From the NCBI GenBank assembly GCA_024698145.1, contig JAILRO010000044.1:1-64000 (forward strand): a DNA stretch of 64,000 bases. Direction: 5' to 3'. The notes beneath the pieces were generated by a model that was not told where the DNA came from, made no database searches, and was given only the letters and a program-made list of their open reading frames with translations. The DNA is from Lachnospiraceae bacterium (lineage in GTDB: Bacteria; Bacillota; Clostridia; Lachnospirales; Lachnospiraceae). Both the position numbers and the translations under genes were made by a program. Positions 27,813 to 37,540 of the stretch are shown one piece after another; within the stretch, counting starts at the first letter, position 1, and every line of letters starts with the position of its first letter.

Positions 27813-30317
27813 ATGAGGAAAAGATATTATGCTTGTGCGGCTATGTTTCTTGTATCGGGGTTGGCGGTTATGATGCCTGCAAGTGCTGTTAAAGCACAAA
27901 AGTCAGTAATTGAAGAGCAGAATATTCAACTCATACAAGAGGGTGATTTTGTTGTACCGGATGAAGATTATTCTTTCGATGACGAAGAATTGATAAGTTA
28001 TCTTAACGGTAATGAAAGTGAGAACACCACGGAAACTGTTTCGTTAGATGAGCGAAAGAAAGCCTGTGCGGCCCAACTTTTATTAGCGATGCGTAACTGT
28101 GATTTGGAGATAGATGTCAGTGAATATGAACTTACGAAGGATGAGTTTAAGAAAGTAATATCTGACGTGGTTAATAGTAATCCTGAACTGTTTTATATTG
28201 GGCAGAAATATGGTGTTACAAAAACTTCGACAGATGACGGTACTGAAATTGTTAAAAAATGTCTTGGATTTTATGAGAATCAGAAGAAAATCAAAGATGA
28301 CAACGGAAATGTTACAGGATACACGGCAGTTGATAAAGCGGATATAAAAGCAAAGAAAAAGGTAATTGAAGATAAAAGAGATGAGGTGTTAGCGACTGCG
28401 GTAAAAGCTAATATGACGACGGCAGAAAAAGCATTGCTTATTCACGATTATCTTTGTTTGAATGTAGAATATGATTATAGTGCGTATATGCAGGAGCAGA
28501 CGGGTGGACAGACTAATTATACTGAATCTGACTATGATATTTACGGTGCGCTGATATGCAAAAAGGCGGTTTGTCAGGGATATTCGCTAGCATTTAAGTA
28601 TCTTATGGAAGAAGCAGGTTGTGATAATATAGGATTTGCAACTACATCTTCTCATGTATGGAATACAATTACCATTGATGGTGAAGGATACAATGTTGAT
28701 TGTACATGGGATGATCCTAATTGGGATACACTTGGTAATGTCAGACACAATTATCTGTTAAGAGGTCGCAATTTTGCTAACCATAATTCTTTGGAAAAGT
28801 CGGACAGGGAATGCAATGGAACACAATTTGACCACTACTTCTGGTGTGGAATAAACAGCGGAATATTTTATCATGAGGGTAAGTTATATTATATCAATTC
28901 GGATGGCAAACTTTGCAAACGTGACGGAATAAACACAGAAGATAAGGAAGAGACTACAGACCTTTCGCTTGAGACTACAGATTCATGGAATTACGTAAAT
29001 GCCGCAAAACTTGCGCTCACAAAGAATTATGTTGTGTACCATGATCAGAAATCGTTATATGCTTATAAGTATAAGAACGGAGAAAAAGGAGAACTTTATA
29101 AGCCAAGCCTTGAGGATGAAGAAGAGATATATGGATTGGCTGTAAGCGGTGATACGTTGTCATATGCCACAAGAAACAGACAGGAAGTATTAGATAATAA
29201 TATAACAGAGCAATCGGTTTATACTTACGCTTTGCCGGATGATCCGTTTATGGTTCCGGTAGAATCGGTTACAATCACAGGTACAAACACTTTGCACATA
29301 ACAATGCAGAATGGTGCATATGTGTATGAAAAAGGACAGTTGAAAGCAACTGTTAGCCCAACAGATGCAACGAATAAAAGAATATATTCCTGGACAAGCA
29401 GTGATGAGTCGGTACTTCGAGTAGATGTTAATGGTGTGATTGTTGCAGTTGCGCCGGGAACGGTTACTGTCAAGGCAATATCTTATGATGGACCTACGGC
29501 AGCATTTAAAGTTTCGGTTGTTATGGAGGGTGATATTACATCTTCGGATGGCTCGGTTGTTCATTATGATGAAGGAAAACTTTTAGCTAACCAATTCTAT
29601 ACCGAGAATGGTAAAATATATTATTTGGGTGCCGATGGCAAACGTGTAAAAGGGTTTACTACAATAAGCGGCAATAAATACTATTTTGACAGTGAAGGAG
29701 CAATGCTTACCGGTTGGCAGAAAATTGGCGGTAATACGTACTGCTTCAAATCAAACGGTGTTATGCTTACGGGTTGGCAGAACATAAACGGTAATACATA
29801 TTATTTCAATGAAAATGGTTGGATGTTTACAGGTTGGCAGGAAATAAACGGATTCAAGTATTACTTTAATGATAAAGGAATTTCATTGACTGTCGGTTGG
29901 CAAAAAATAGATGGAAAGCAGTATTACTTCAATATGCAAGGTGTACCTGTTACAGGCTGGCAGGTTATTGAAGGAAGCACATACTGTTTTGATGAAAAAG
30001 GAGTTATGTTAACCGGATGGCGGAAAATATCGGGTAAAAAATACTACTTCAATAAAGAAGGAGTTATGTTAACCGGATGGAGAAAAATCTCAAAGAAACA
30101 GTATTATTTTAACAAGAAAGGTGCAATGCAGACCGGTTGGAAGACTATCAAGAAGAAGCGTTACTATTTCAATAAGAAGGGTGTTATGCAGACCGGTTGG
30201 AAGACTATCAAGAAGAAGCGTTACTACTTCACAAAGAAGGGTGTTATGGTTAAAGGTCTTACTACAATTAAAGGAGTTTCATACTACTTTGCAAATGATG
30301 GTCATTTTATAAGTTAA
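27813..30317 (+). CDS. Secreted transglutaminase-like protein with BIG2 and cell-wall-binding repeats
   Basis: A signal peptide (about residues 1-29, ending ASAVKAQ) leads to a transglutaminase-like domain. Its triad is visible as KKAVCQGYS (Cys), TSSHVWNT (His) and VDCTWDDPNW (Asp). A bacterial Ig-like segment with ATVSPTDATNKRIYSW follows near residue 520. The last 220 residues are about ten choline-binding-like repeats of the form TGWQKIxGxxYYFNxxG. The protein is probably bound to the cell surface, where the domain may act as protease or crosslinker. ATG at 27813 after AGGAGG is chosen over the track's longer start. Confidence 0.88.
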   Translation: MRKRYYACAAMFLVSGLAVMMPASAVKAQKSVIEEQNIQLIQEGDFVVPDEDYSFDDEELISYLNGNESENTTETVSLDERKKACAAQLLLAMRNCDLEIDVSEYELTKDEFKKVISDVVNSNPELFYIGQKYGVTKTSTDDGTEIVKKCLGFYENQKKIKDDNGNVTGYTAVDKADIKAKKKVIEDKRDEVLATAVKANMTTAEKALLIHDYLCLNVEYDYSAYMQEQTGGQTNYTESDYDIYGALICKKAVCQGYSLAFKYLMEEAGCDNIGFATTSSHVWNTITIDGEGYNVDCTWDDPNWDTLGNVRHNYLLRGRNFANHNSLEKSDRECNGTQFDHYFWCGINSGIFYHEGKLYYINSDGKLCKRDGINTEDKEETTDLSLETTDSWNYVNAAKLALTKNYVVYHDQKSLYAYKYKNGEKGELYKPSLEDEEEIYGLAVSGDTLSYATRNRQEVLDNNITEQSVYTYALPDDPFMVPVESVTITGTNTLHITMQNGAYVYEKGQLKATVSPTDATNKRIYSWTSSDESVLRVDVNGVIVAVAPGTVTVKAISYDGPTAAFKVSVVMEGDITSSDGSVVHYDEGKLLANQFYTENGKIYYLGADGKRVKGFTTISGNKYYFDSEGAMLTGWQKIGGNTYCFKSNGVMLTGWQNINGNTYYFNENGWMFTGWQEINGFKYYFNDKGISLTVGWQKIDGKQYYFNMQGVPVTGWQVIEGSTYCFDEKGVMLTGWRKISGKKYYFNKEGVMLTGWRKISKKQYYFNKKGAMQTGWKTIKKKRYYFNKKGVMQTGWKTIKKKRYYFTKKGVMVKGLTTIKGVSYYFANDGHFIS

Positions 30318-30338
30318 TAGTATTGTGAGAGGTGCAGG

Positions 30339-31691
30339 ATGGAGAAAAGCTTTAAAAGAATATTATGTCAACTTGCGGTTGCACTATGCGCAGTTGCATT
30401 TATCGGATTAACAGGAATTAAAGCGCATGCTGCGGATTATGCAAACGATGGTGCGCTTAAAGTGTCCGGAGTGGGGCTTGCCAGTACAAAAACAGGACAG
30501 AAAGTAATCCTTCGTGGTGTGAGTACGCATGGAATAAACTGGGATGTTGCATATCCGTATATTTCAACAGAGGCATATGCAACGCTTAAGAATAATTATA
30601 ATGTGGATGCGATAAGACTTGCGATGTATACTACAGAATATTTTGGCTATTGTGATAAAGCAGGTGCGGGCGAATCACAAAGCGAAGTCCAAAGAGTTCT
30701 TAAGGAAAGAATAGACACCGGAGTAAAAGCTGCAACTGCCAATAATATGTATGTAATAATAGATTGGCATATATTAAATGACCAGAATCCGAATAAATAC
30801 AAGAGTCAGGCAAAAAAGTTTTTTGATGAGATTTCCAAAAAATATGCAGGTTATGATAATGTTCTTTATGAGATTTGCAACGAACCAAACGGAGGGACAA
30901 GTTGGAGTGATATAACCAAGTATGCCAAGGAAATCATACCTGTAATCAGAGCCAATTCACCTAACTCGATTATTATTGTCGGTACACCTACATGGTCTCA
31001 GGATGTGGATGTTGCTGCTGATAATCCTTTGCCGTACGATAATGTAATGTACACGCTTCATTTTTATTCGGCAACGCACAAAGACAGTTATCGCGACAAA
31101 TTAAAAAAGGCCATAGACAAGGGTCTTCCGATTATGGTTACAGAATATGGACTCTCTCCGGCGAGTGGTGACGGTAACCTTGACAAAGCAGAAGCGAAAA
31201 AATGGCTTGACATGTTAGATGCAAATGGTATAAGTTATTTTGCGTGGAGTTTGAGCAATAAGTCAGAAACTTCAGCGTTACTTAAATCAGGTACATCGAA
31301 GAAAAGCGGTTGGTCAACATCTGATTTATCGGAAGCCGGTAAGTGGGTGTTTGCTCAATACAAAAGCAGAAGCGGTTCGACAGGTTCACAGACTGACAGT
31401 GATCTTACAATGCCTGTTAAAGTAAAAGGATTAAAACTTAAGAAGATTAAGGGCAAGAAGATAAAAGTAACGTTTGATGCTGTTGAAGGTGCTTCCGGAT
31501 ATCAAATAAGATACTCGGACAACAAGAACTTTAAGAAGGCGAAGAATGTTACATCATTTACTAATAAAGTGACACTTAAAAAACTTAAGAAGAAAAAGAG
31601 CTGCTATGTAAAAGTACGTGCATATAAAACGTCAGGGAATGTCAGAAAGTACGGAAAATACAGTGGCGTTAAAGTGATAAAAATAAAGTAG
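30339..31691 (+). CDS. Secreted GH5 endoglucanase (cellulase) with C-terminal Fn3-like domain
   Basis: Signal peptide about residues 1-32 (ends KAHAAD). The GH5 catalytic domain (about 40-345) shows LRGVSTHGINW, IDWHILNDQNP, the acid/base Glu in YEICNEPNG and the nucleophile Glu in MVTEYGLSPASG, as in subfamily 2 cellulases. A Lys-rich linker and a fibronectin-like domain (KGLKLKKIKGKKIKVTFDA, GYQIRYS) close the protein. No cellulose-binding module is seen, so it may act on soluble beta-glucans or plant hemicellulose. It begins 22 bases after the transglutaminase gene. Confidence 0.88.
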   Translation: MEKSFKRILCQLAVALCAVAFIGLTGIKAHAADYANDGALKVSGVGLASTKTGQKVILRGVSTHGINWDVAYPYISTEAYATLKNNYNVDAIRLAMYTTEYFGYCDKAGAGESQSEVQRVLKERIDTGVKAATANNMYVIIDWHILNDQNPNKYKSQAKKFFDEISKKYAGYDNVLYEICNEPNGGTSWSDITKYAKEIIPVIRANSPNSIIIVGTPTWSQDVDVAADNPLPYDNVMYTLHFYSATHKDSYRDKLKKAIDKGLPIMVTEYGLSPASGDGNLDKAEAKKWLDMLDANGISYFAWSLSNKSETSALLKSGTSKKSGWSTSDLSEAGKWVFAQYKSRSGSTGSQTDSDLTMPVKVKGLKLKKIKGKKIKVTFDAVEGASGYQIRYSDNKNFKKAKNVTSFTNKVTLKKLKKKKSCYVKVRAYKTSGNVRKYGKYSGVKVIKIK

Positions 31692-31720
31692 AAATGTGTT
31701 TTTATGGAGGAATTAAAGCA

Positions 31721-32956
31721 ATGAGGTGCAGAAAAATAGTTGACATAATATCGGTTTCGCTGGCGCTTGCAATAATGTTGGCAAGTGGTGGAAAAGTAAA
31801 CGCAAAGGAGATAACCATTCCATCGCAGCCGGCCACAACACAACAGGATACGCAAAGCACTTCGGAAGAAAAGAGTACACGTGAAACTAAAGAAAATGAG
31901 GCTACAACGGAATCGGTTGTAGATGCACAGGCAGGGGCAACACAGGTCTATCAATGTGCGAAAGCATTAGATGAGGATGTTCCGGAATTTACAACTGACG
32001 GTATAAGTCAGTATTGGAATAAAAAGAAAACAGCTTATTATGATGCAGATGAGAAAGTAACAGGTTGGAATGTTATTGACGGAAAACTTTATTATTTCGA
32101 TAAAAAGGGTAAGTTGTTTACCGATACCGGAATGCAGAAGGTTGGTAAAAAGTTCTATTATTTTAGTGAAGAACATTTTGCTTTATATGGTGTATATACG
32201 TCTGAGGATAGGGCGTATTATTTCGTGAAAAAAGGCGGAGAAAGATGCGAAAAACAAGGTGTTGTTAAGTTCTCCGGCGAGTATTATTGCATACAAAATG
32301 ATGCGTCTTTAAAAAGCGGATGGTACAGAAACGATAAGGGTAAAAGATATTATTTTGATAAAGAAACATACAAAGCATTAAAAGATTGGAATTATGTTGG
32401 TAAGTATAAGTTTTTCTTTAACACAAAAGGACAACTTATGCAGGATGTCAGAAAAAAACTTACCAAATCTCAGAAGAAGGAATACTTTATAAGAGTTAAC
32501 AGAAAGGCAAGTTGTGTCACAGTATATGCCAAAGACGGAGATAAAGGATTCACTATTCCTGTTGTTGCTTTTATCTGTTCAGCCGGTAAAGAAACACCGA
32601 AGGGTTCATTTACAATCAAAGATAAACTCAGATGGCATGAACTTATGGGACCGTGCTGGGGACAGTGGTGCATGCACTTGACCACGGATATTTTATTCCA
32701 TTCGGTTTATTACGACAAAGAAAGAGATAAGAAGTCGCTTAACGTATCTGCTTACAACAAGCTTGGAACGATGGCTTCTCATGGATGTGTTCGTATGAGA
32801 GCCGGTGATTGTAAATGGATATATGACAACTGTAATGTTGGAACCAAAGTAGAGATATACAATAATAAGAAGAATCCGGGTCCATTTGATAAACCGACAA
32901 TTAAGAAATTGTCTTCCGGACATACTTGGGATCCTACAGATCCAACTATTAAATGA
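31721..32956 (+). CDS. Secreted YkuD L,D-transpeptidase with cell-wall-binding repeats
   Basis: Signal peptide (about 1-28), a Thr/Ser/Gln-rich linker, choline-binding-like repeats (VTGWNVIDGKLYYFDKKGK and others, about 110-240), then a YkuD domain with the catalytic signature MASHGCVRMRAGD. The enzyme would form 3-3 peptidoglycan crosslinks or attach proteins to the wall. ATG at 31721 is used; the track's 31694 start lacks a ribosome binding site and breaks the signal peptide. It is the third exported gene of this cluster. Confidence 0.88.
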   Translation: MRCRKIVDIISVSLALAIMLASGGKVNAKEITIPSQPATTQQDTQSTSEEKSTRETKENEATTESVVDAQAGATQVYQCAKALDEDVPEFTTDGISQYWNKKKTAYYDADEKVTGWNVIDGKLYYFDKKGKLFTDTGMQKVGKKFYYFSEEHFALYGVYTSEDRAYYFVKKGGERCEKQGVVKFSGEYYCIQNDASLKSGWYRNDKGKRYYFDKETYKALKDWNYVGKYKFFFNTKGQLMQDVRKKLTKSQKKEYFIRVNRKASCVTVYAKDGDKGFTIPVVAFICSAGKETPKGSFTIKDKLRWHELMGPCWGQWCMHLTTDILFHSVYYDKERDKKSLNVSAYNKLGTMASHGCVRMRAGDCKWIYDNCNVGTKVEIYNNKKNPGPFDKPTIKKLSSGHTWDPTDPTIK

Positions 32957-32962
32957 TGTTTT

Positions 32963-33000
32963 AGACTGCGTATTACTGAATATGGTACGCAGTCTTTTAG
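32963..33000 (+). terminator. Terminator after the L,D-transpeptidase gene
   Basis: AGACTGCGTA pairs with TACGCAGTCT, followed by TTTTAGTTT. Confidence 0.8.
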
Positions 33001-33046
33001 TTTACATAATACATGGTAATATAATTACTGAATTTATATATTTTTG

Positions 33047-33075
33047 TTGTTTATTTTTACTAATAGTGATACAAT
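33047..33075 (+). promoter_or_regulatory. Promoter of the Cache-GGDEF gene
   Basis: TTGTTT (33047-33052), 17 bases, TACAAT (33070-33075), 36 bases before the ATG. Confidence 0.55.
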
Positions 33076-33110
33076 AGGCACATAATTATGTAATTTTTTA
33101 AGGGGAAGTT

Positions 33111-34958
33111 ATGGATAAATATTGGAAAACATCGCAAAAATCAATAATAGCGTATGCGCATCTGTTTGGTTTGGCGATAATTGCATTCTCTGTGCTTTTG
33201 TTTTTGAACTTTTATGCGCTTTTTCGTAGCTCGAGAAGTAATCTGATAGATTCTCAACAAAATGATGTTGAACAATCAGCCATTAAGACAACTTCGATAA
33301 TTGAGGACAGTGTTAATGCCATCGAACTTACAACGTATGTACTTGATAAGATGATGGTGGATGGATTTACAGAGGAACAGATTACGGCATATCTTACAGA
33401 GCAGACGGAAGTATATACGAACGCTGTAGGTATGGATTTCACAGGAATTTATGGGTACATCAATGGAGAATATCTCGATGGATCCGGCTGGGTTCCTGAT
33501 GATGATTATGTACCTGAAACGAGAGATTGGTATAAGGCTGCAATAGAATCGGATGGTGATATTGCTTTTGTTTCGCCTTATCTTGATATGCAGACAGGAA
33601 GCATGGTAATGTCTGTCAGTAAAATGTTAAATGATGGCAAGAGTGTGGTATCAGTTGATGTTGTGTTGGATGACATACAAAAAATAACCAAAGATCGAGT
33701 TCCGAAAGGTGAGGGCAATTATGCATTGGTGTTGTCAGGAGATGGAACGGTTGTTGCTCATTCTGCTCAGTCAAAGGTTGGACAATCTTATCTTAATGGT
33801 ACAGGAACACTTGGTAATATCGTTGCCAAGAAATTGTTTGAAACTAAGGATAAGAACTTCGTTGCACAATATAACGGTGTCAGGTACATGGTATTTTCGG
33901 CGCCGATCGGAGATGATTGGTATGCACTTACTGTTATGAATGAGAACAGTCTTTACGGACCGTTAAGAGGCTTGTATTTCATCTTCTTCATTGTGCTTAT
34001 ATTCTTTGTTGGTGTGATTAGTGCTATTTTTATCAAGCTGACACAAAAGCGTACAGAGGCAGAAAGCCTTAATGTACAGCTTCGCTCTATATCGGCAATA
34101 TATCGAACTGTGCATATGATTGACCTTAATGCGGATACATTTAAAGAGATAACAAGTACTCCGGAAATAAGCACGATGTTGCTTAATGGTTCAGAACATG
34201 CAGGCGATACACTTAAGCTTGTTATGGATATGAAGACGGCTGAGATTTCCAAAAAGTCGCTTGAACCATTCCTTGACCTTTCAACTCTTGATGAACGTCT
34301 TAAGTCGACAGGTACGGTTACTCAGGAGTTCCTTAATGATAACAACATGTGGTTCCGTGCGAGATTTGTTTCGGTAGATAATAATGATGACGGAACCCTT
34401 CACAGAGTATTATACATGGTTGAGGCGATAGATGAGGAGAAGAGACAACGTGATAATCTTCAGTATCTGTCAGAGACAGACCGTATGACGGGAATTCTTA
34501 ACAGAGGTGGCGGCGAGACAAAGATTCGTGAAATGATTGAGAATGGACGAGGTGGAATGTTCTGTTTGTTGGATGCTGATAAGTTCAAATCAATCAATGA
34601 TAACTATGGACACGGTGCAGGTGACAAAGTTCTTATTGAAATTGCTAATTGTTTGAAACGATCATTTAGAGGTAATGACGTTGTGCTAAGACTTGGTGGA
34701 GATGAGTTTGCGGCATATGCGCCTACCGTTATGAATGAGAAGATGGGTAAGCCTATTATAGACAGATTCTTTGATAATATTAATCAGATAGAGATTGAAG
34801 AATTAAAGGGACGTAAAATATGCGTAAGTATGGGAGTCGCATTCTATCAGACGGGCGACACATATTCTTTTGATGAACTATACAAGAGAGCTGACCAAGG
34901 AACCTACATAAGTAAGAAACATGAAGGTAATTATGTGACCTTCGAAGGGAAAGAATAA
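33111..34958 (+). CDS. Membrane diguanylate cyclase with Cache sensor and I-site
   Basis: Two membrane helices (about 15-40 and 285-308) flank an extracellular double-Cache domain with DDYVPETRDWYKAA and ITKDRVPKGEGNYALVLSGD. A PAS-like region (about 325-445) leads to a GGDEF domain. RLGGDEFAAY carries the active site and RGND five residues before it is an intact inhibitory I-site, so it should make cyclic di-GMP under product inhibition in response to an outside ligand. It is flanked by its own promoter and terminator. Confidence 0.9.
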   Translation: MDKYWKTSQKSIIAYAHLFGLAIIAFSVLLFLNFYALFRSSRSNLIDSQQNDVEQSAIKTTSIIEDSVNAIELTTYVLDKMMVDGFTEEQITAYLTEQTEVYTNAVGMDFTGIYGYINGEYLDGSGWVPDDDYVPETRDWYKAAIESDGDIAFVSPYLDMQTGSMVMSVSKMLNDGKSVVSVDVVLDDIQKITKDRVPKGEGNYALVLSGDGTVVAHSAQSKVGQSYLNGTGTLGNIVAKKLFETKDKNFVAQYNGVRYMVFSAPIGDDWYALTVMNENSLYGPLRGLYFIFFIVLIFFVGVISAIFIKLTQKRTEAESLNVQLRSISAIYRTVHMIDLNADTFKEITSTPEISTMLLNGSEHAGDTLKLVMDMKTAEISKKSLEPFLDLSTLDERLKSTGTVTQEFLNDNNMWFRARFVSVDNNDDGTLHRVLYMVEAIDEEKRQRDNLQYLSETDRMTGILNRGGGETKIREMIENGRGGMFCLLDADKFKSINDNYGHGAGDKVLIEIANCLKRSFRGNDVVLRLGGDEFAAYAPTVMNEKMGKPIIDRFFDNINQIEIEELKGRKICVSMGVAFYQTGDTYSFDELYKRADQGTYISKKHEGNYVTFEGKE

Positions 34959-34966
34959 TTTTTAAG

Positions 34967-34996
34967 AATGACTGCTGGTCGGCAGTCATTTTTTGT
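34967..34996 (+). terminator. Terminator between the cyclase gene and leuS
   Basis: AATGACTGC pairs with GCAGTCATT, followed by TTTTTG. Confidence 0.8.
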
Positions 34997-35026
34997 GCTC
35001 AAACCCTTGATAATGCGTGGCAATCC

Positions 35027-35055
35027 TTGACAAATATATTGCTTATAGGTAAAAT
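35027..35055 (+). promoter_or_regulatory. Promoter of leuS
   Basis: Perfect TTGACA (35027-35032), 17 bases, TAAAAT (35050-35055). The short leader holds no T-box. Confidence 0.6.
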
Positions 35056-35109
35056 ATTATAGTTAATACAGTTTTATATTTTTTTGACATATTAAGGAGG
35101 AACAACAAG

Positions 35110-37539
35110 ATGGCAACATCATATAATCATCGGTTGATTGAAGGAAAGTGGAGAGAAAAATGGGAGAAGAATCCCGTTAATGTAGAAGACGGTAAGAAGC
35201 CAAAATATTACTGTCTCGATATGTTCCCATATCCTTCAGGTAATGGTCTTCACGTAGGACATTGGAGAGGATACGTTATTTCGGACGTTTGGAGCCGTTA
35301 CAAAATGATGCAGGGGTATTATCTCATTCATCCGATGGGCTGGGACGCATTTGGTCTCCCTGCGGAGAACTATGCTATTAAGCATGGAATTCATCCATCA
35401 ATTTCTACAGCAGAGAATGTTGCTAACATTAAGAAGCAGATTAATGAGATTGCTGCTATATATGATTGGGACAGAGAAGTTAACACTACTGATCCTAACT
35501 ACTATAAATGGACACAGTGGATTTTTGTTAAGATGTTTGAAAAAGGTCTTGCTTACGAGAAAGAGATGCCTATTAACTGGTGTCCGTCATGTAAGACAGG
35601 TCTTGCAAATGAAGAGGTTGTTGATGGTAAATGTGAGCGTTGTCACAGTGAGGTAACCAAGAAGAACCTTCGTCAGTGGATGCTTAAAATTACAGCTTAT
35701 GCAGATAGACTCCTTTCAGACCTTGATAAGCTTGATTGGCCTGAAAAGGTTAAGAAGATGCAGACAGACTGGATAGGTAAATCATACGGTGCTGAGGTTA
35801 ATTTTGCGGTTGATGGTATGGATGAAAGTATTACCGTATATACAACAAGACCTGATACATTATACGGAGCAACATTTATGGTACTTGCACCTGAGCATGC
35901 ATTGGCTGCTAAGCTTGCAACTGATGAGACTAGAGAAGCGGTAGAGAAGTATATCTATGATGCTTCGATGAAATCTAATGTAGATCGTATGCAGGATAAG
36001 GAAAAGACAGGTGTATTTACAGGTTCTTATGCTATCAATCCGTTAAATGGAGCAAAGACACCAATCTGGCTTTCTGATTATGTACTTGCAGATTATGGTA
36101 CAGGTGCAATCATGTGTGTACCTGCTCATGATGACAGAGACTTTGCATTTGCTAAGAAGTTTGACCTTCCTATCATTCAGGTTATTGCCGAGGATGGTAA
36201 GGAGATTCCGGATATGACCGAGGCATATACAGAGGCTAAAGGAACGATGATTAATTCAGGTGAATGGAACGGAAGAGAGTCTGCAGAACTTAAGCGTGAA
36301 GCACCTGAGATGATAGAGAAGCTTGGATATGGTAAAAAGACTGTTAATTATAAGCTTCGTGATTGGGTATTCTCTCGTCAGCGTTATTGGGGTGAGCCAA
36401 TCCCTATTGTGCACTGTCCTGATTGTGGCGCAGTAGCGGTACCTGAAGATCAGCTTCCGGTATTACTTCCTGATGTTGAGAAGTATGAGCCTACAGGAAC
36501 AGGTGAGTCACCTCTTGCAGCTATTGATTCATGGGTTAATACTACTTGTCCTAAGTGTGGCAAGCCTGCAAAACGTGAGACAAACACAATGCCTCAGTGG
36601 GCAGGTTCCTCATGGTATTTCCTTCGTTACGTTGACAGCAAGAATGATAAAGCATTGGTTGATAAGGAGAAGGCACATAAGTACCTTCCTGTTGATATGT
36701 ACATTGGTGGTGTTGAGCATGCGGTACTTCATTTGCTCTACTCTCGTTTCTACACAAAATTCTTGTATGATATCGGTGTAGTTGACTTTGAAGAGCCGTT
36801 TACCAAGCTGTTCAATCAGGGTATGATTTGTGGTCGTGATAAAGATACAGGCGCTGCCACAAAGATGAGTAAATCACTTGGTAACATCGTTTCACCTGAT
36901 GATATGGTAAGAGATTACGGTTGCGATGCGCTTCGTCTCTACGAGCTCTTTATCGGACCACCGGAGCTTGATTCGATTTGGGATGACAGAGGAATTGATG
37001 GAGTATATCGTTTCCTTGCAAGATTCTATACAATGGTAACGAACAATATTGAGAAAAATGTACCTGAGACAGAAGAACTTGTTAAGCTTCGTCATAAGCT
37101 TACACATGTTATTACAACACGTCTTGAAAGTTTCTCATTTAATACGGTAATATCAGGTTTCATGGAGTATAACAACAAGTTTGTTGAACTTACCAAAACT
37201 ACAGGTGTCGATCGCGAGACACTTAAGACAATGGTTAGACTTATAGCTCCGTTTGCACCTCATGTAGGAGAGGAACTTTGGGAACAGCTTGGAGGAACAG
37301 AGTCTGTATTTGCTGCAGGCTGGCCTGAGTACGATGATGACAAGATTAACGATAATGTTATTACAATTCCTGTTCAGATTAACGGAAAGACTAAAGGAAC
37401 TATTGATATTGCTGCCGATGAAGCTAAGGATGCTGTACTTGCCAAAGGAAAAGAGGCTATTGCAGATAAGCTTGCCGGACTTAATATCATCAAAGAGATA
37501 TACGTACCGGGCAAAATCGTAAATATTGTTGCGAAGTAA
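35110..37539 (+). CDS. leuS: Leucyl-tRNA synthetase
   Basis: Charges tRNA-Leu and edits mischarged products. The class I signature HIGH region is PYPSGNGLHVGHWRGY (about 40-53), the zinc ribbon is NWCPSCKTGLANEEV, the CP1 editing domain contains TTRPDTLYGATF, and the KMSKS motif is ATKMSKSLGNIV. The 809-residue length is normal for Firmicutes. AAGGAGG precedes the ATG. The stop codon lies one base before the structured repeat. Confidence 0.97.
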   Translation: MATSYNHRLIEGKWREKWEKNPVNVEDGKKPKYYCLDMFPYPSGNGLHVGHWRGYVISDVWSRYKMMQGYYLIHPMGWDAFGLPAENYAIKHGIHPSISTAENVANIKKQINEIAAIYDWDREVNTTDPNYYKWTQWIFVKMFEKGLAYEKEMPINWCPSCKTGLANEEVVDGKCERCHSEVTKKNLRQWMLKITAYADRLLSDLDKLDWPEKVKKMQTDWIGKSYGAEVNFAVDGMDESITVYTTRPDTLYGATFMVLAPEHALAAKLATDETREAVEKYIYDASMKSNVDRMQDKEKTGVFTGSYAINPLNGAKTPIWLSDYVLADYGTGAIMCVPAHDDRDFAFAKKFDLPIIQVIAEDGKEIPDMTEAYTEAKGTMINSGEWNGRESAELKREAPEMIEKLGYGKKTVNYKLRDWVFSRQRYWGEPIPIVHCPDCGAVAVPEDQLPVLLPDVEKYEPTGTGESPLAAIDSWVNTTCPKCGKPAKRETNTMPQWAGSSWYFLRYVDSKNDKALVDKEKAHKYLPVDMYIGGVEHAVLHLLYSRFYTKFLYDIGVVDFEEPFTKLFNQGMICGRDKDTGAATKMSKSLGNIVSPDDMVRDYGCDALRLYELFIGPPELDSIWDDRGIDGVYRFLARFYTMVTNNIEKNVPETEELVKLRHKLTHVITTRLESFSFNTVISGFMEYNNKFVELTKTTGVDRETLKTMVRLIAPFAPHVGEELWEQLGGTESVFAAGWPEYDDDKINDNVITIPVQINGKTKGTIDIAADEAKDAVLAKGKEAIADKLAGLNIIKEIYVPGKIVNIVAK

Positions 37540-37540
37540 A

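Noticed and set aside
35056-35109. T-box leader before leuS
   Set aside because: The leader is about 50 bases with no T-box sequence or specifier stem.
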